A stretch of DNA of 64,000 bases from contig NZ_FOTE01000014.1 of NCBI RefSeq assembly GCF_900114475.1, forward strand, positions 100,600 through 164,599, read 5' to 3'. The translations under genes were made by a program, and so were the position numbers. The notes below the pieces were generated by a model, which was not told where the DNA came from, did not search any database, and saw only the letters and a program-made list of their open reading frames with translations. Of this stretch, positions 26,593-35,248 are shown piece by piece (positions within the stretch are counted from its first letter, which is position 1; every line of letters starts with the position of its first letter). The stretch is from Paenibacillus sp. 1_12. GTDB taxonomy: Bacteria > Bacillota > Bacilli > Paenibacillales > NBRC-103111.

Positions 26593-27561
26593 TTAGTCGG
26601 AGTGATGATTAGTAGGCATAGCTTCCGGGGAAGTCAGCTTATCGTAGAACTCAACATATTTATCCTTATCCGCACTTGAACGCAGAGCCATACCAGCACG
26701 TGGATGCTCGTTCAATACGCCAGCAACCATGTAAGGGATAATATAGCCCCACTCCACTTTTTCACGCATTGGAATCAAATGTCTTTCGATCAAATCCAAT
26801 ACAGGACGAATCTCGTATCTCGGATTTTTCAGGTAGCTTACCAACAGCTCAGTTGGGCAGTTACCAGCGGCGCGGCCCATACCGAAGACAGAAGCATCTA
26901 GAAACTCAACGCCTTTGGAAGCACCTACCAGTGTGTTAGCGAACGCAAGCTGCATATTGTTGTGCATATGAAGACCAAGCTTCTTGTTAGGAAGCAGATT
27001 TTGGAATTTGGTCACCATGTAATCGACATCGCGGTTGTCCATGCTGCCGTAGGAATCGACTACATAAACGACATCTACTGGGCTTTTAGCAATATCCTCG
27101 AAAGCTTCGGTTAATTCGTTTTCCATAACATGAGAAAGAGCCATAATGTTAATGCTCGTCTCATAGCCATAGCTATTGAACTTATTGACCAGCTCCAGTG
27201 CCTTGTCCACATCCTTGATATAAGTAGCTACACGGATCATATCCAAATGGCTTTGCTCGCGCGGCAAAATATCATTCTCATCTACACGACCGATATCGAC
27301 TAAAGCAGACAGCTTCGTATCGGTTTTGGTTTTGATAACTTCTTTCAGGAAATCCTCATTCAAAAAACGCCAAGGCCCGGCATCTGCACCCTTTAACAGC
27401 TTGGCCGAATTTTTATAACCAACTTCCATATATTCAACACCGGCTTCACTTAAGCCCGCATACATATCCTGAACCATTTTTACGCTGAAATCCCAGTTAT
27501 TGACGAGTCCCCCGTCACGAATCGTGCAATCCAAAATTTTGTGGTTAAGATCCTTTGTCAT
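26593..27561 (-). CDS. DRE-TIM/HMGL-like aldolase-family protein
   Basis: 322 residues. HMGL-like TIM barrel: the metal/catalytic segment LDCTIRDGGLVNNWDF at the N terminus, the metal His pair in LGLHMHNNMQLA, and GMGRAAGNCPTELL, which places it near 4-hydroxy-2-oxovalerate aldolases. The C-terminal third (PYMVAGVLNEHPRAGMALRS) follows the usual domain of that family. The substrate is not known; no acylating aldehyde dehydrogenase lies nearby as in meta-cleavage loci. ATG 27561 is preceded by AAAAGGAG at spacing about 9. The leader contains a 17-base palindrome at 27598-27614. Confidence 0.8.
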   Translation of the reverse strand: MTKDLNHKILDCTIRDGGLVNNWDFSVKMVQDMYAGLSEAGVEYMEVGYKNSAKLLKGADAGPWRFLNEDFLKEVIKTKTDTKLSALVDIGRVDENDILPREQSHLDMIRVATYIKDVDKALELVNKFNSYGYETSINIMALSHVMENELTEAFEDIAKSPVDVVYVVDSYGSMDNRDVDYMVTKFQNLLPNKKLGLHMHNNMQLAFANTLVGASKGVEFLDASVFGMGRAAGNCPTELLVSYLKNPRYEIRPVLDLIERHLIPMREKVEWGYIIPYMVAGVLNEHPRAGMALRSSADKDKYVEFYDKLTSPEAMPTNHHSD

Positions 27562-27597
27562 CTGAATTTGCTCCTTTTCTGTCAGTACTCCGTTAGT

Positions 27598-27614
27598 CAG
27601 ACCGCAGCGGTCTG
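27598..27614 (-). promoter_or_regulatory. Palindrome in the leader of the aldolase-like gene
   Basis: CAGACCGC and GCGGTCTG flank a single central base. It lies about 37 bases before the start codon. It could be an operator or a short hairpin in the 5' leader; no U run follows it. Confidence 0.45.
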
Positions 27615-27703
27615 CTTTATCATTCTTTAACGCTTTTTTGCTTTTAAGCGGTAAAGTGAATTTTATATATATAATATGCCATAGTATAAGCATTATTGTC
27701 AAT

Positions 27704-27739
27704 AAAAACAATCCGACTTCACAAAGAAGTCGGATTGTT
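27704..27739 (-). terminator. Intrinsic terminator after the DUF4870-like gene
   Basis: On the - strand AACAATCCGACTTC pairs perfectly with GAAGTCGGATTGTT around a five-base loop, followed by T runs. Confidence 0.95.
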
Positions 27740-27758
27740 CATACATTCATTATAGGTT

Positions 27759-28118
27759 CTATGGTGTTTTGATCAGCGTATATTTACCGATCAGAGGCAA
27801 AGGCTTTAATTGACCATTCGCTGCATTAATAATACCCAAAATCGTTAATACAAGGGTTCCCAGATTGGCAATAGGCAGCAGAATCCAGCCAATAATCGGT
27901 ATAGCTCCCAAGACAATATTGCAAGCTAAGCAGACTATCAGCAACAATAAGCCTTGATTTGCATGGTACATGGCGAATCGTGATTGCTTGGCAACGATGA
28001 GGGGCAGGAAGAAAATAATGTAGGCAACAATTCCAATAACTTTGTTCTCAGCGGCATCCGCTGGATCAACAGTAAGCTGATTAGATGTTTGATACGGATC
28101 TTCGGACTGGGAAGACAA
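27759..28118 (-). CDS. Small DUF4870/Tic20-like membrane protein
   Basis: 119 residues with a short polar N terminus and about three hydrophobic helices (KVIGIVAYIIFFLPLIVA, FAMYHANQGLLLLIVCLACN, then ILLPIANLGTLVLTILGIIN). The HANQG block is typical of the DUF4870/Tic20-like group; function unknown. Start choice: AGAGGTGG lies five bases before TTG 28118; an in-frame GTG at 28127 sits inside that binding site. Confidence 0.75.
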   Translation of the reverse strand: MSSQSEDPYQTSNQLTVDPADAAENKVIGIVAYIIFFLPLIVAKQSRFAMYHANQGLLLLIVCLACNIVLGAIPIIGWILLPIANLGTLVLTILGIINAANGQLKPLPLIGKYTLIKTP

Positions 28119-28127
28119 TATATCCAC

Positions 28128-28487
28128 CTCTTCTCATAAATGTTGTACACTGTTTGCTACTGTTTTGTAACCATCGTATGCTAGATTGAAACAGCATATG
28201 TTCATTTTATTTGGAATATCTTCTTTTTTCAAGGGAAATAATAGCAGGTATGGTTAAAAGCTGCTTTGATCAACAAATGACATATAATTAATGGCTGGCA
28301 AGTAGGGACAAACGTTCCGGCAAGTGAGCTTTGGTGAAAAAGATTTGCCTTGGAAAACAAAGTTGTGCTTTACCTATTTTTCGTTGTTAGGGTAACACTG
28401 TTTCTCTAGACCCACACAAGAATCGTTTGCTATGATTGAAATATAGATAACGAACATGTTTCATCATGGTCTGGAGGAGAGTCAGAA
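28128..28487. other. Divergent spacer without recognised features
   Basis: AT-rich stretch between the divergent DUF4870-like and CDF genes. GGCAAGT occurs twice, 19 bases apart in start position, near 28299 and 28320. I looked for a yybP-ykoY (manganese) riboswitch because a metal transporter follows and did not see its core. No gene is supported. Confidence 0.3.
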
Positions 28488-29372
28488 GTGAACGCATATG
28501 ATAATCTGAAGCAGGGAGAGAAGGGCGCATGGGTAAGTATTGGTGCGTACATTCTTTTATCCATATTCAAAATCAGCATGGGCTATATTACGGGCTCTAA
28601 AGCGCTAACGGCTGACGGTATCAACAACACAACAGATATCATTGTGTCTCTGGCTGTGCTGATTGGTCTGCGCATTTCCCGTAAGCCGCCTGATCACGAT
28701 CATCCGTATGGTCATATGAGAGCGGAAACGATTGCTTCGCTGGTTGCTTCATTCATTATGTTTGCTGCCGGTATACAGGTTATTATTCAATCTGCGCAAA
28801 GCTTGATGTCTTCAGAACGACACGCTCCAGATATGCTCGCAGCATGGGTTGCCCTTTTCTCAGCTGTTTTTATGTGGGGCGTCTATATGTATAACAGTAA
28901 GCTCGCCAAACGTATAAACAATCATTCTTTAATGGCCGCGGCAATGGATAACCGTTCAGATGCATTTGTCAGCATAGGAGCAGCGGTTGGTATTATAGGG
29001 TCAAGATTCGGTTATCCGATATTGGATGCCATAGCGGCATTTGCCGTCGGTTTGATCATCTGCAAGACAGCATGGAACATATTCTCTGATGCTACGCATG
29101 CATTGACAGACGGCTTTGATGATAAACGATTGAAGGTGCTCAAGGAAACTGTACGTGACACTCCCGGTGTGAAAAGCATCAAGGATATTCGGGCAAGAGT
29201 CCACGGAAGCAGTGTGCTGCTTGATGTGGTGGTAGAGGTGAGTGCTGAACTGAGCGTAGAGCAAAGTCACCATATAAGCGACGAGATCGAGCAGCGTATG
29301 CATCAACAGCATAGTATTGATAATGTGCATGTACACGTGGAACCTTACTCCAATATAAAAGAGGAAAGCTAG
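28488..29372 (+). CDS. Cation diffusion facilitator (CDF) metal transporter
   Basis: 294 residues. Six membrane helices followed by a cytoplasmic ferredoxin-like domain. The intramembrane metal site is visible as LTADGINNTTDIIVS (helix 2, Asp-x3-Asp type with N) and MAAAMDNRSDAFVS (helix 5), and the loop HDHPYGHMRAETIASL is characteristic. It exchanges protons for divalent metal export; the NxxxD/DxxxD pattern is seen in Mn or Fe exporters more than in Zn exporters, but that is only suggestive. GTG start with TGGAGGAGAG upstream. Confidence 0.92.
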   Translation: MNAYDNLKQGEKGAWVSIGAYILLSIFKISMGYITGSKALTADGINNTTDIIVSLAVLIGLRISRKPPDHDHPYGHMRAETIASLVASFIMFAAGIQVIIQSAQSLMSSERHAPDMLAAWVALFSAVFMWGVYMYNSKLAKRINNHSLMAAAMDNRSDAFVSIGAAVGIIGSRFGYPILDAIAAFAVGLIICKTAWNIFSDATHALTDGFDDKRLKVLKETVRDTPGVKSIKDIRARVHGSSVLLDVVVEVSAELSVEQSHHISDEIEQRMHQQHSIDNVHVHVEPYSNIKEES

Positions 29373-29401
29373 TACCTTTTAAGGGCGCCGTTCGGAAATA
29401 C

Positions 29402-29449
29402 ACAAAGAGCTTCAGCAGGATCCGATCAGATCCGGTTGAAGCTCTTTGT
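29402..29449. terminator. Bidirectional terminator between convergent genes
   Basis: ACAAAGAGCTTCA pairs with TGAAGCTCTTTGT, with an inner GGATC/GATCC helix. Confidence 0.85.
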
Positions 29450-29463
29450 ATGTAATACATATA

Positions 29464-29973
29464 TTAAGGAATATATTGCTGTACGATTTTAACAATTTCT
29501 CCGTTTGTAATAGTCAAATGGTATGGATATTCATGCAAAACCGTATCTGTGCTCCATATCGTTTTGAATTTGTTTAGGGTTATCGGTTCATTCCAAATAA
29601 TTTGGTTATCCTCCGGATGACCGGTTCGATCGTATATTTGCATCAGCACGGCTGCATCGCTCTGAATTTCAAAAGTTTGCAGTTTAGTGCTATCATTAAT
29701 AATATAATAACCGCTGGGTGCACCCATTTGTCCGAATTCAGGCTCTCTTTGTACAAAAACAGCATCAGCCTCTTTACCTTCGTACCATTCGATATTATCA
29801 ACGACCAAGTAAGTTTTTCCATGATACGTATACATATCCTGAATATAAGCGGGGTGGGTATCGCTGCTTTTGGCAACGGGAACATAGCTGCCATCTGTTT
29901 GTGCAGAAGTAAGTCCCGACATGATTAGTGATAATAAAGAGGTAATCAGAATCGTTCGCCACATTTTCTTCAT
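29464..29973 (-). CDS. Secreted hypothetical protein
   Basis: 169 residues. A signal peptide (MKKMWRTILITSLLSLIM then SGLTSAQ, cleavage near residue 26) precedes a small beta-rich domain with many aromatic residues (YTYHGKTYLVVDNIEWYEGK and IIWNEPITLNKF). I do not recognise a family. ATG 29973 follows AAAGGGGAAT. It runs divergently from the lspA-like gene with a short spacer. Confidence 0.7.
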   Translation of the reverse strand: MKKMWRTILITSLLSLIMSGLTSAQTDGSYVPVAKSSDTHPAYIQDMYTYHGKTYLVVDNIEWYEGKEADAVFVQREPEFGQMGAPSGYYIINDSTKLQTFEIQSDAAVLMQIYDRTGHPEDNQIIWNEPITLNKFKTIWSTDTVLHEYPYHLTITNGEIVKIVQQYIP

Positions 29974-30065
29974 TATTATTCCCCTTTGCACACTGGTTAC
30001 TTATCATTAACACTAAAATAGGCGAGTTGAAACGTGAAAGCCTTAATCAGAGAGGAATCAGAGCC

Positions 30066-30536
30066 ATGCTTTTTTATGTGATTGCTGCTGTTGTAGTTCT
30101 TATAGACCAAGGGTCAAAGCGCTTGATCAGCTTATACATGGAGCTTGGGGAGTCGTTTCCCATCCATCGTCTTTTACAATTCACTTATATTGAAAATGAT
30201 GGTATGGCACGCGGCTTATTTCCAGGATATGCCCGCTTGTTTGCTTTGGTTGCCATCATATTTGTTGCAGGAATCCTGTATTACCGCAAAAAAGGTGAGC
30301 TTCGTGGAACGCTCATGGATATAGGCACTGGATTCCTCGTTGGGGGCGCTATTGGCAACGCGATTGATCGCATCGTGCTGGGCACAGTCACTGATTTTTT
30401 GGCATTTGGCTCAGGCCGAGGTGTGATGAATATTGCCGATTTGGCTATCAATATAGGGGTACTCTTTATGATAATAGCGATGATTCAAAATTATGTCTCA
30501 CAAAAAGTAAAGCCTGAGCATGCGGAGGAGAGCTAG
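30066..30536 (+). CDS. lspA: Signal peptidase II (LspA) family protein, divergent
   Basis: 156 residues, four membrane helices. Family motifs: LIDQGSKRL in helix 1, ENDGMARGLF in place of the usual N-x-GAAF loop, GGAIGNAIDRIVLGTVTDFL with the first catalytic Asp, and VMNIADLAINIG with the second catalytic Asp. So both aspartates needed to cleave prolipoproteins are present, but the substrate-facing loop is changed. It may be a second, specialised copy; canonical lspA usually lies by rluD and ileS. ATG 30066 has AGAGAGGAAT upstream; an in-frame TTG at 30027 lacks a site. Confidence 0.82.
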   Translation: MLFYVIAAVVVLIDQGSKRLISLYMELGESFPIHRLLQFTYIENDGMARGLFPGYARLFALVAIIFVAGILYYRKKGELRGTLMDIGTGFLVGGAIGNAIDRIVLGTVTDFLAFGSGRGVMNIADLAINIGVLFMIIAMIQNYVSQKVKPEHAEES

Positions 30537-30555
30537 AAATGCGATTAAGCATAAG

Positions 30556-30622
30556 CGGAGCGACCAAATTATTTTAAAAAAGTGTCAGTATTCGTAAGGT
30601 TATTTGGCCGCAGCGAGGCTTA
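30556..30622. repeat. Inverted repeat between convergent genes
   Basis: GCGACCAAAT and ATTTGGCCGC pair at nine of ten positions across a loop of about 40 bases, between the stops of lspA and the flavoprotein gene. There is no U run, so it is not a standard terminator. Confidence 0.4.
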
Positions 30623-30634
30623 TTCACCGAGCTT

Positions 30635-31903
30635 CTAAATCCTTTGTAAGGACTGTGATGCATGGGTTCCAGCTGTATGTCCTGTAGCAAAGGCAGCCGA
30701 AATATTATAGCCTCCCGTGTAACCGTGGATATCTAGAATCTCACCGCAAAAATACAGTCCATTCATTAACTTTGACTCCATAGTTTTCGGATCTAGCTGC
30801 TTGAGGTTAATACCTCCTCCTGTAACAAACGCTTCTTCAATAGACAGCGTCCCGTTGGCTTGAATGGGAAAAGCCTTAATAAACTTGCATAGCTCAAGCC
30901 ATTGCTGTTTGGGGATATTGTCATAAGTCGTATCTTCCTTGAGCTCCGACTTGTGCAGCAAGAGAGGAATAAGCCGTTCAGGCAAAGCAGCCTTTAACAC
31001 ATTTTTGATCGCTTTTTTGGCATCTGTCCGGGCTAAACCTAATGTATAGTCGTAAACCTCTTGAAGAGACTGCTCTGGAAGAAGATCTATCGTTAGTGTA
31101 ATCGTCGGCGTCCCGAATTGCTTGAGCGCTTTAACAACAAATTGGCTGCAACGTAACACGATGGGTCCGGATATGCCAAAATGCGTAAAGATCATATCGC
31201 CCTCATGCTCTATGAGTTTTTTTTCCTTAGGGTTCCACACGGATAATGTGACGTTACGCAAGGAAAGTCCTTGCAGCTCCTTGCTCTTAATGAAAGGATC
31301 TTTGGAGGTGATAGGCACCTCGGTAGGAAAAAGCTCGGATATCGAGTGTCCCGCATGCTCCGCCCAAGGGTATCCATCACCGGTTGAGCCTGTATGTGGC
31401 ACTGATTTGCCGCCTGTAGCCACAATGACGCATGCTGCATGAATGATCGTTCCCGATTGCAGCCGTACACCTGCTGTCCGTCCATCCTTGTAGAGGACCT
31501 CTGCAACAGGAGAATTTGTCTGAATATGGACGCCTTGGCGCTTCACCTGATTGATCAGAGCATCGACGACATTTTTAGCCTTATCGGTAACAGGAAACAT
31601 TCGTCCCCGATCCTCTTCCTTCAGTTTAATACCGAGCCCCTCAAAGAAAGCGATAATTTCCTTGCTGCCAAAATGGGTGAATGCACTATACAAAAAACGC
31701 CCGTTACCTGGAATGTTTTTGATCAGTTCATCAATTTCTTTATTATTCGTTACATTGCAGCGTCCGCCACCGGAAATTCCGAGCTTACGCCCCAGCTTGT
31801 CACCCTTGTCAATCAATAATACTTTTGCTCCGTTTGCACTTGCCGCAATACTTGCCATAAGACCGGCCGAACCGCCGCCGATAACGATCACATCGAACTT
31901 CAT
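30635..31903 (-). CDS. FAD-dependent oxidoreductase, HI0933/BaiN family
   Basis: 422 residues. N-terminal FAD-binding Rossmann motif VIVIGGGSAGLMASIAA, the block GRKLGISGGGRCNVTN, a middle domain of the HI0933 type, and the C-terminal FAD segment MNGLYFCGEILDIHGYTGGY. The family includes YtfP of Bacillus and BaiN of clostridia; the physiological substrate in Bacilli is unknown. ATG 31903 overlaps the stop of the upstream DedA gene by ATGA, so the two are co-translated; a functional link is not known. Confidence 0.9.
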   Translation of the reverse strand: MKFDVIVIGGGSAGLMASIAASANGAKVLLIDKGDKLGRKLGISGGGRCNVTNNKEIDELIKNIPGNGRFLYSAFTHFGSKEIIAFFEGLGIKLKEEDRGRMFPVTDKAKNVVDALINQVKRQGVHIQTNSPVAEVLYKDGRTAGVRLQSGTIIHAACVIVATGGKSVPHTGSTGDGYPWAEHAGHSISELFPTEVPITSKDPFIKSKELQGLSLRNVTLSVWNPKEKKLIEHEGDMIFTHFGISGPIVLRCSQFVVKALKQFGTPTITLTIDLLPEQSLQEVYDYTLGLARTDAKKAIKNVLKAALPERLIPLLLHKSELKEDTTYDNIPKQQWLELCKFIKAFPIQANGTLSIEEAFVTGGGINLKQLDPKTMESKLMNGLYFCGEILDIHGYTGGYNISAAFATGHTAGTHASQSLQRI

Positions 31904-32523
31904 GAATCTAATCTCCCTTTAGTTAACAATCTCCGTTGTCTTTTCCATATTCTAATTATGATATATATGATCAGAGCGATTACAGGCAGCCACAACAGCT
32001 GTAATCCGTATCGATGCACCAAAAGTGCTAATTGAGGTACATGATCACCAGCTTCATAGCCTATTGTAAAGAAAATCAGTGTCCAGACTAAACCAGTTGA
32101 GTAAGAGATGAGCGCATAACGTTGGAAGGACATTTTGTTCAATCCCACAAGATAAGGAATGATATGGCGAACTACCGGTAAAAAGTAACTGATTGCCAAA
32201 GCATAAGAACCATAACGGGCCACCAACCGTTCTGACTTTTCTACATATATGGCCAGCTTCTTTTTACGACGCATTCGGTTCAATGCTGGTGTTCCGATCC
32301 ATCTCCCGATCACATAGCCGAGCGTCAGTCCCGATACTACTCCCAAATAAGTCAGAAGAAAGGCAGGAATCAGCTTGAGCATACCACTTGCGGTCACAGC
32401 TCCACCAGTCATCACAATGCCTTCGTCTGGAACTGGCATCCCGATAATCCCCAGCCACAAAGCAAAAAACAATGCCGCATATCCATATTGTCCAATCATC
32501 GCTATCAGTGCTTCATAAGTCAT
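31900..32523 (-). CDS. DedA family membrane protein
   Basis: 207 residues, SNARE-associated/DedA fold with about five hydrophobic segments. Motifs: PVPDEGIVMTGG near the N terminus, GYVIGRW, and the conserved FLPVVRHIIPYLVGLNKMS. Members are undecaprenyl-phosphate or lipid flippases. ATG 32523 with CGGAG upstream; in-frame codons further upstream (to 32595) lack a site. It overlaps the flavoprotein gene by four bases. Confidence 0.88.
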   Translation of the reverse strand: MTYEALIAMIGQYGYAALFFALWLGIIGMPVPDEGIVMTGGAVTASGMLKLIPAFLLTYLGVVSGLTLGYVIGRWIGTPALNRMRRKKKLAIYVEKSERLVARYGSYALAISYFLPVVRHIIPYLVGLNKMSFQRYALISYSTGLVWTLIFFTIGYEAGDHVPQLALLVHRYGLQLLWLPVIALIIYIIIRIWKRQRRLLTKGRLDS

Positions 32524-32702
32524 ACTTAAACTCCGTTTCTCCATTAGGCTCAAATTTAATATACCAATAAAAACCTCTAACAGCAAAAGTGGCAATCACC
32601 GGGGTGTATTATTTGTGTAGGTAATTCATAGCAAGGGAACCAATAATCGTACAGCCTGCGGTAGCCCGTCTACGAACATAATAATCGTATGGGAGGACTG
32701 CT

Positions 32703-33623
32703 ATGAAATACTTATTTCTCGCGATAAGGACGACGATCTGCTGTATCATCTGGGCTGTGGTTATTCTACAGACGGACAGTTTGCCCTTGCCCAATCAGTT
32801 AGGTCCAAATCATAGTGCAGATAATCTGAATAATCATGAGGATAATCTCGTTCTGTCTGCACGAGTGTCTGAGCATGAATCTGGCCGTGATTTTAGCCTA
32901 AATCTATCTCGATGGGGAGTTGGAAAGCTGGTATCCGCATCACTGTTTCCCCCATCTGCCGCAACTATCAGCTCATCAAATAAGATTGCTTACTTAACTT
33001 TTGACGATGGTCCTTCGAAAAGCACTTCACGTATACTAGATATTTTGGAGGAAAATGGGGTTAAGGCTACCTTTTTTGTTACAGGAAAAACCTCAGATTA
33101 CAGCAAGCAGATGCTGCATCAAATTGTAGATCAGGGGCATACGCTCGGCAATCACACATATTCGCATGATTATAATCGCATTTATGCCTCGGTCGGGGCG
33201 TTTAAAGCTGATGTAGATCGTCTGAACCGGCTATTGGAAGAAACGGTAGGGGTCAAGCCGAATATTTTACGCTATCCTGGAGGGTCGAATAATCATTTAA
33301 GCTGGCGTTCTGGTGGGCGTCATATTATGAGTTCTATTACACGAGAGATGTCGGCACTTGGCTATCAGTATTTTGATTGGAATGTGAGCTCAACGGATGC
33401 AGCTGCCGTCACACAAAGCAAGGATGCGATTGTTGAATCCGTTAAGGGCAACAGCAGCGGCAAAAAACAAATCATAGTGCTGATGCATGATATGGATGTG
33501 AAGACGACTACAGTTGAAGCCTTGCCGGAAATTATTGCCTATTTGAAACAGGAGCGTTACCAATTTGATGTGCTGGGCAAGGATTCTTTCACTTTTCAAT
33601 TTTTACGACAGGGAAGCAGCTAA
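32703..33623 (+). CDS. Polysaccharide deacetylase (NodB domain), membrane-anchored
   Basis: 306 residues. An uncleaved N-terminal hydrophobic segment (about 5-22) and a polar stalk precede a NodB domain at about 100-300: TFDDGPS (catalytic and metal Asp), HTYSHDY (metal His pair), RYPGGSNN, FDWNVSS and the C-terminal IVLMHDMD with the catalytic His. It probably removes acetyl groups from peptidoglycan or another cell-wall glycan outside the membrane. ATG 32703 follows GGGAGGACTGCT; no operon partner. Confidence 0.88.
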   Translation: MKYLFLAIRTTICCIIWAVVILQTDSLPLPNQLGPNHSADNLNNHEDNLVLSARVSEHESGRDFSLNLSRWGVGKLVSASLFPPSAATISSSNKIAYLTFDDGPSKSTSRILDILEENGVKATFFVTGKTSDYSKQMLHQIVDQGHTLGNHTYSHDYNRIYASVGAFKADVDRLNRLLEETVGVKPNILRYPGGSNNHLSWRSGGRHIMSSITREMSALGYQYFDWNVSSTDAAAVTQSKDAIVESVKGNSSGKKQIIVLMHDMDVKTTTVEALPEIIAYLKQERYQFDVLGKDSFTFQFLRQGSS

Positions 33624-33653
33624 CAAAAAATTAGAGTCGCGGCGCAAAGAACC

Positions 33654-33682
33654 TTTGCTTTCCAACCTTGCCGATGTATAAT
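33654..33682 (+). promoter_or_regulatory. Promoter of the bacilliredoxin gene
   Basis: TTTGCT and a consensus TATAAT, 17 bases apart; about 45 bases from the predicted transcript start to the ATG. Confidence 0.7.
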
Positions 33683-33734
33683 GGAAGATAGAATAGTTTT
33701 TATATCATTATGTTGGTAAAGGAGATGAGCTAAA

Positions 33735-34169
33735 ATGTCGATGTCATTTGAATCGTACATGAAAGATATGGTCCAACCGATGAGAGATGATTTAACCCGA
33801 ATCGGAATTACAGAGCTGCGCACGCCGGAGGAAGTTGTTGAAAACCTCGCAGACGTTAAAGGAACAGCTCTTGTTGTTATCAATTCCGTATGCGGATGTG
33901 CAGCTGGTCAATGCAGACCAGGTGTTGCCAAAGCACTTCAAAACGAGGTGAAGCCGGACCATCTGTTCACGGTATTTGCCGGTCAGGATAAAGAAGCAAC
34001 TGCCAAAGCTCGTGAGTATTTGGCGCCGTATCCTCCATCATCACCATCGATCGCTTTGTTCAAGGATGGACAGCTTGTTCATTTTATTCAACGCCATCAA
34101 ATTGAGGATCGTTCCGCAGATTTAATTGCCAACGACCTGACAAGCGCTTTTGAAAACTACTGTAAGTAG
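33735..34169 (+). CDS. Bacilliredoxin (BrxA/BrxB, YphP/YqiW family)
   Basis: 144 residues, thioredoxin-like, with the family CGC active site in VINSVCGCAAGQCRPG. These proteins remove bacillithiol from oxidised proteins in Bacilli, so the host probably makes bacillithiol. The ATG has AAAGGAGATGAG upstream. A single-gene unit with its own promoter and terminator. Confidence 0.95.
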   Translation: MSMSFESYMKDMVQPMRDDLTRIGITELRTPEEVVENLADVKGTALVVINSVCGCAAGQCRPGVAKALQNEVKPDHLFTVFAGQDKEATAKAREYLAPYPPSSPSIALFKDGQLVHFIQRHQIEDRSADLIANDLTSAFENYCK

Positions 34170-34204
34170 GAAGCTGTTTACTCGATAAACGCTTCCGATA
34201 TACG

Positions 34205-34254
34205 AAGACTCCCCCGGCCTAAGGGTTTCCCTCGGCTGCTGCGGGAGTTTTTTT
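34205..34254 (+). terminator. Intrinsic terminator after bacilliredoxin
   Basis: GACTCCC pairs with GGGAGTT with a branched inner part, followed by seven T. Confidence 0.85.
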
Positions 34255-34284
34255 GTAAAATAGGGTAAGGAGAGGTGGAGAGTC

Positions 34285-35094
34285 ATGAGTTTACAGCAGG
34301 AAATAATCGCCAAGCTGGGCGTAAAGCAGACGATTCAAGTCGAGGAGGAAATCCGCAAACGGGTTGATTTTTTGAAGCAATACATAGAGAAGGCAGGTGT
34401 CGATGGGCTGCTTATTGCCATTAGTGGAGGCATTGACAGCGCCGTGGCAGCTGGACTGTGTAAGCAGGCAACTGATGAATTAACGGTGGAGAAAGGCAGG
34501 GAGTACAGAACCTTAGGCGTGTTTCAGCCTTATGGTGAGCAGTCGGATATCACTGATAGCTATGCGGTAGCTGAAGCGTTTGGATTCACCTATAAAATGG
34601 AAACCAATATTGAAGAAACCGTCAATGAAATTGCGCTTGAAGCTGAGTATGGGCTTAAATCAATTGGTATTCATCGTCATATAAGTCGTGCAGGCAAAGG
34701 CAACGTAAAGGCAAGAACCCGGATGGTGCTGCAGTATGCATTGGCATTCGATTTAAATTTGCTCGTTGTTGGAACTGATCATGCTTCTGAAGCGATCACC
34801 GGATTTTTCACGAAGTATGGAGACGGTGCTGTGGATATTACACCGCTCAGCACGTTGAACAAGCGACAAGTGCGACAACTGGCGGCCGCATTGGGCGTTC
34901 CGCAAAGTGTATTGGATAAAGCGCCGACTGCGGGGTTGTGGGAAGGACAGACAGACGAATCGGAGCTTGGCATCACCTATGAAGCCAACAGCGATTACCT
35001 TGAGGGCAAAGAAATCGATCCTGCAGCCAAGGATAAGCTGGAGAAGCAGTATCGGAAGACCGAGCATAAGCGAGTGACCATTCCGGGCGTATAA
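34285..35094 (+). CDS. nadE: Ammonia-dependent NAD+ synthetase
   Basis: 269 residues, the length of the ammonia-dependent class; no glutaminase domain is present. The ATP pyrophosphatase P-loop SGGIDSAVAAG is at about residues 46-56; VVGTDHASEAITGFFTKYGDG and KAPTAGLWEGQTDESELG form the deamido-NAD site. It makes the last step of NAD formation. RBS GGAGAGGTGGAG. Confidence 0.96.
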   Translation: MSLQQEIIAKLGVKQTIQVEEEIRKRVDFLKQYIEKAGVDGLLIAISGGIDSAVAAGLCKQATDELTVEKGREYRTLGVFQPYGEQSDITDSYAVAEAFGFTYKMETNIEETVNEIALEAEYGLKSIGIHRHISRAGKGNVKARTRMVLQYALAFDLNLLVVGTDHASEAITGFFTKYGDGAVDITPLSTLNKRQVRQLAAALGVPQSVLDKAPTAGLWEGQTDESELGITYEANSDYLEGKEIDPAAKDKLEKQYRKTEHKRVTIPGV

Positions 35095-35125
35095 AAGTGC
35101 GATGAATAAGCTCTGCTGCACGGCC

Positions 35126-35217
35126 AAAGGACTCTTACGTTTGCCGTTGTTCAAGGATTTCTTTATTGTGTAATGTCTAATACATATAGCAGTAGAAATT
35201 CTTGAACAAAGGTCCTT
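35126..35217. repeat. Long imperfect hairpin between nadE and acpS
   Basis: AAGGAC at the left end pairs with GTCCTT at the right, and TTGTTCAAGGATTTCT pairs with AGAAATTCTTGAACAA at all but one position (a G-U pair). The loop is about 25 bases. There is no T run on either side. It could be a structured RNA, a miniature mobile repeat, or an mRNA-stability element. Confidence 0.55.
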
Positions 35218-35248
35218 CATAGAAAGCATGGAAGAAGGTTAAGATTCA

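Noticed and set aside
28128..28487. Metal-responsive riboswitch (yybP-ykoY) before the CDF transporter
   Set aside because: The conserved loop sequences are absent.
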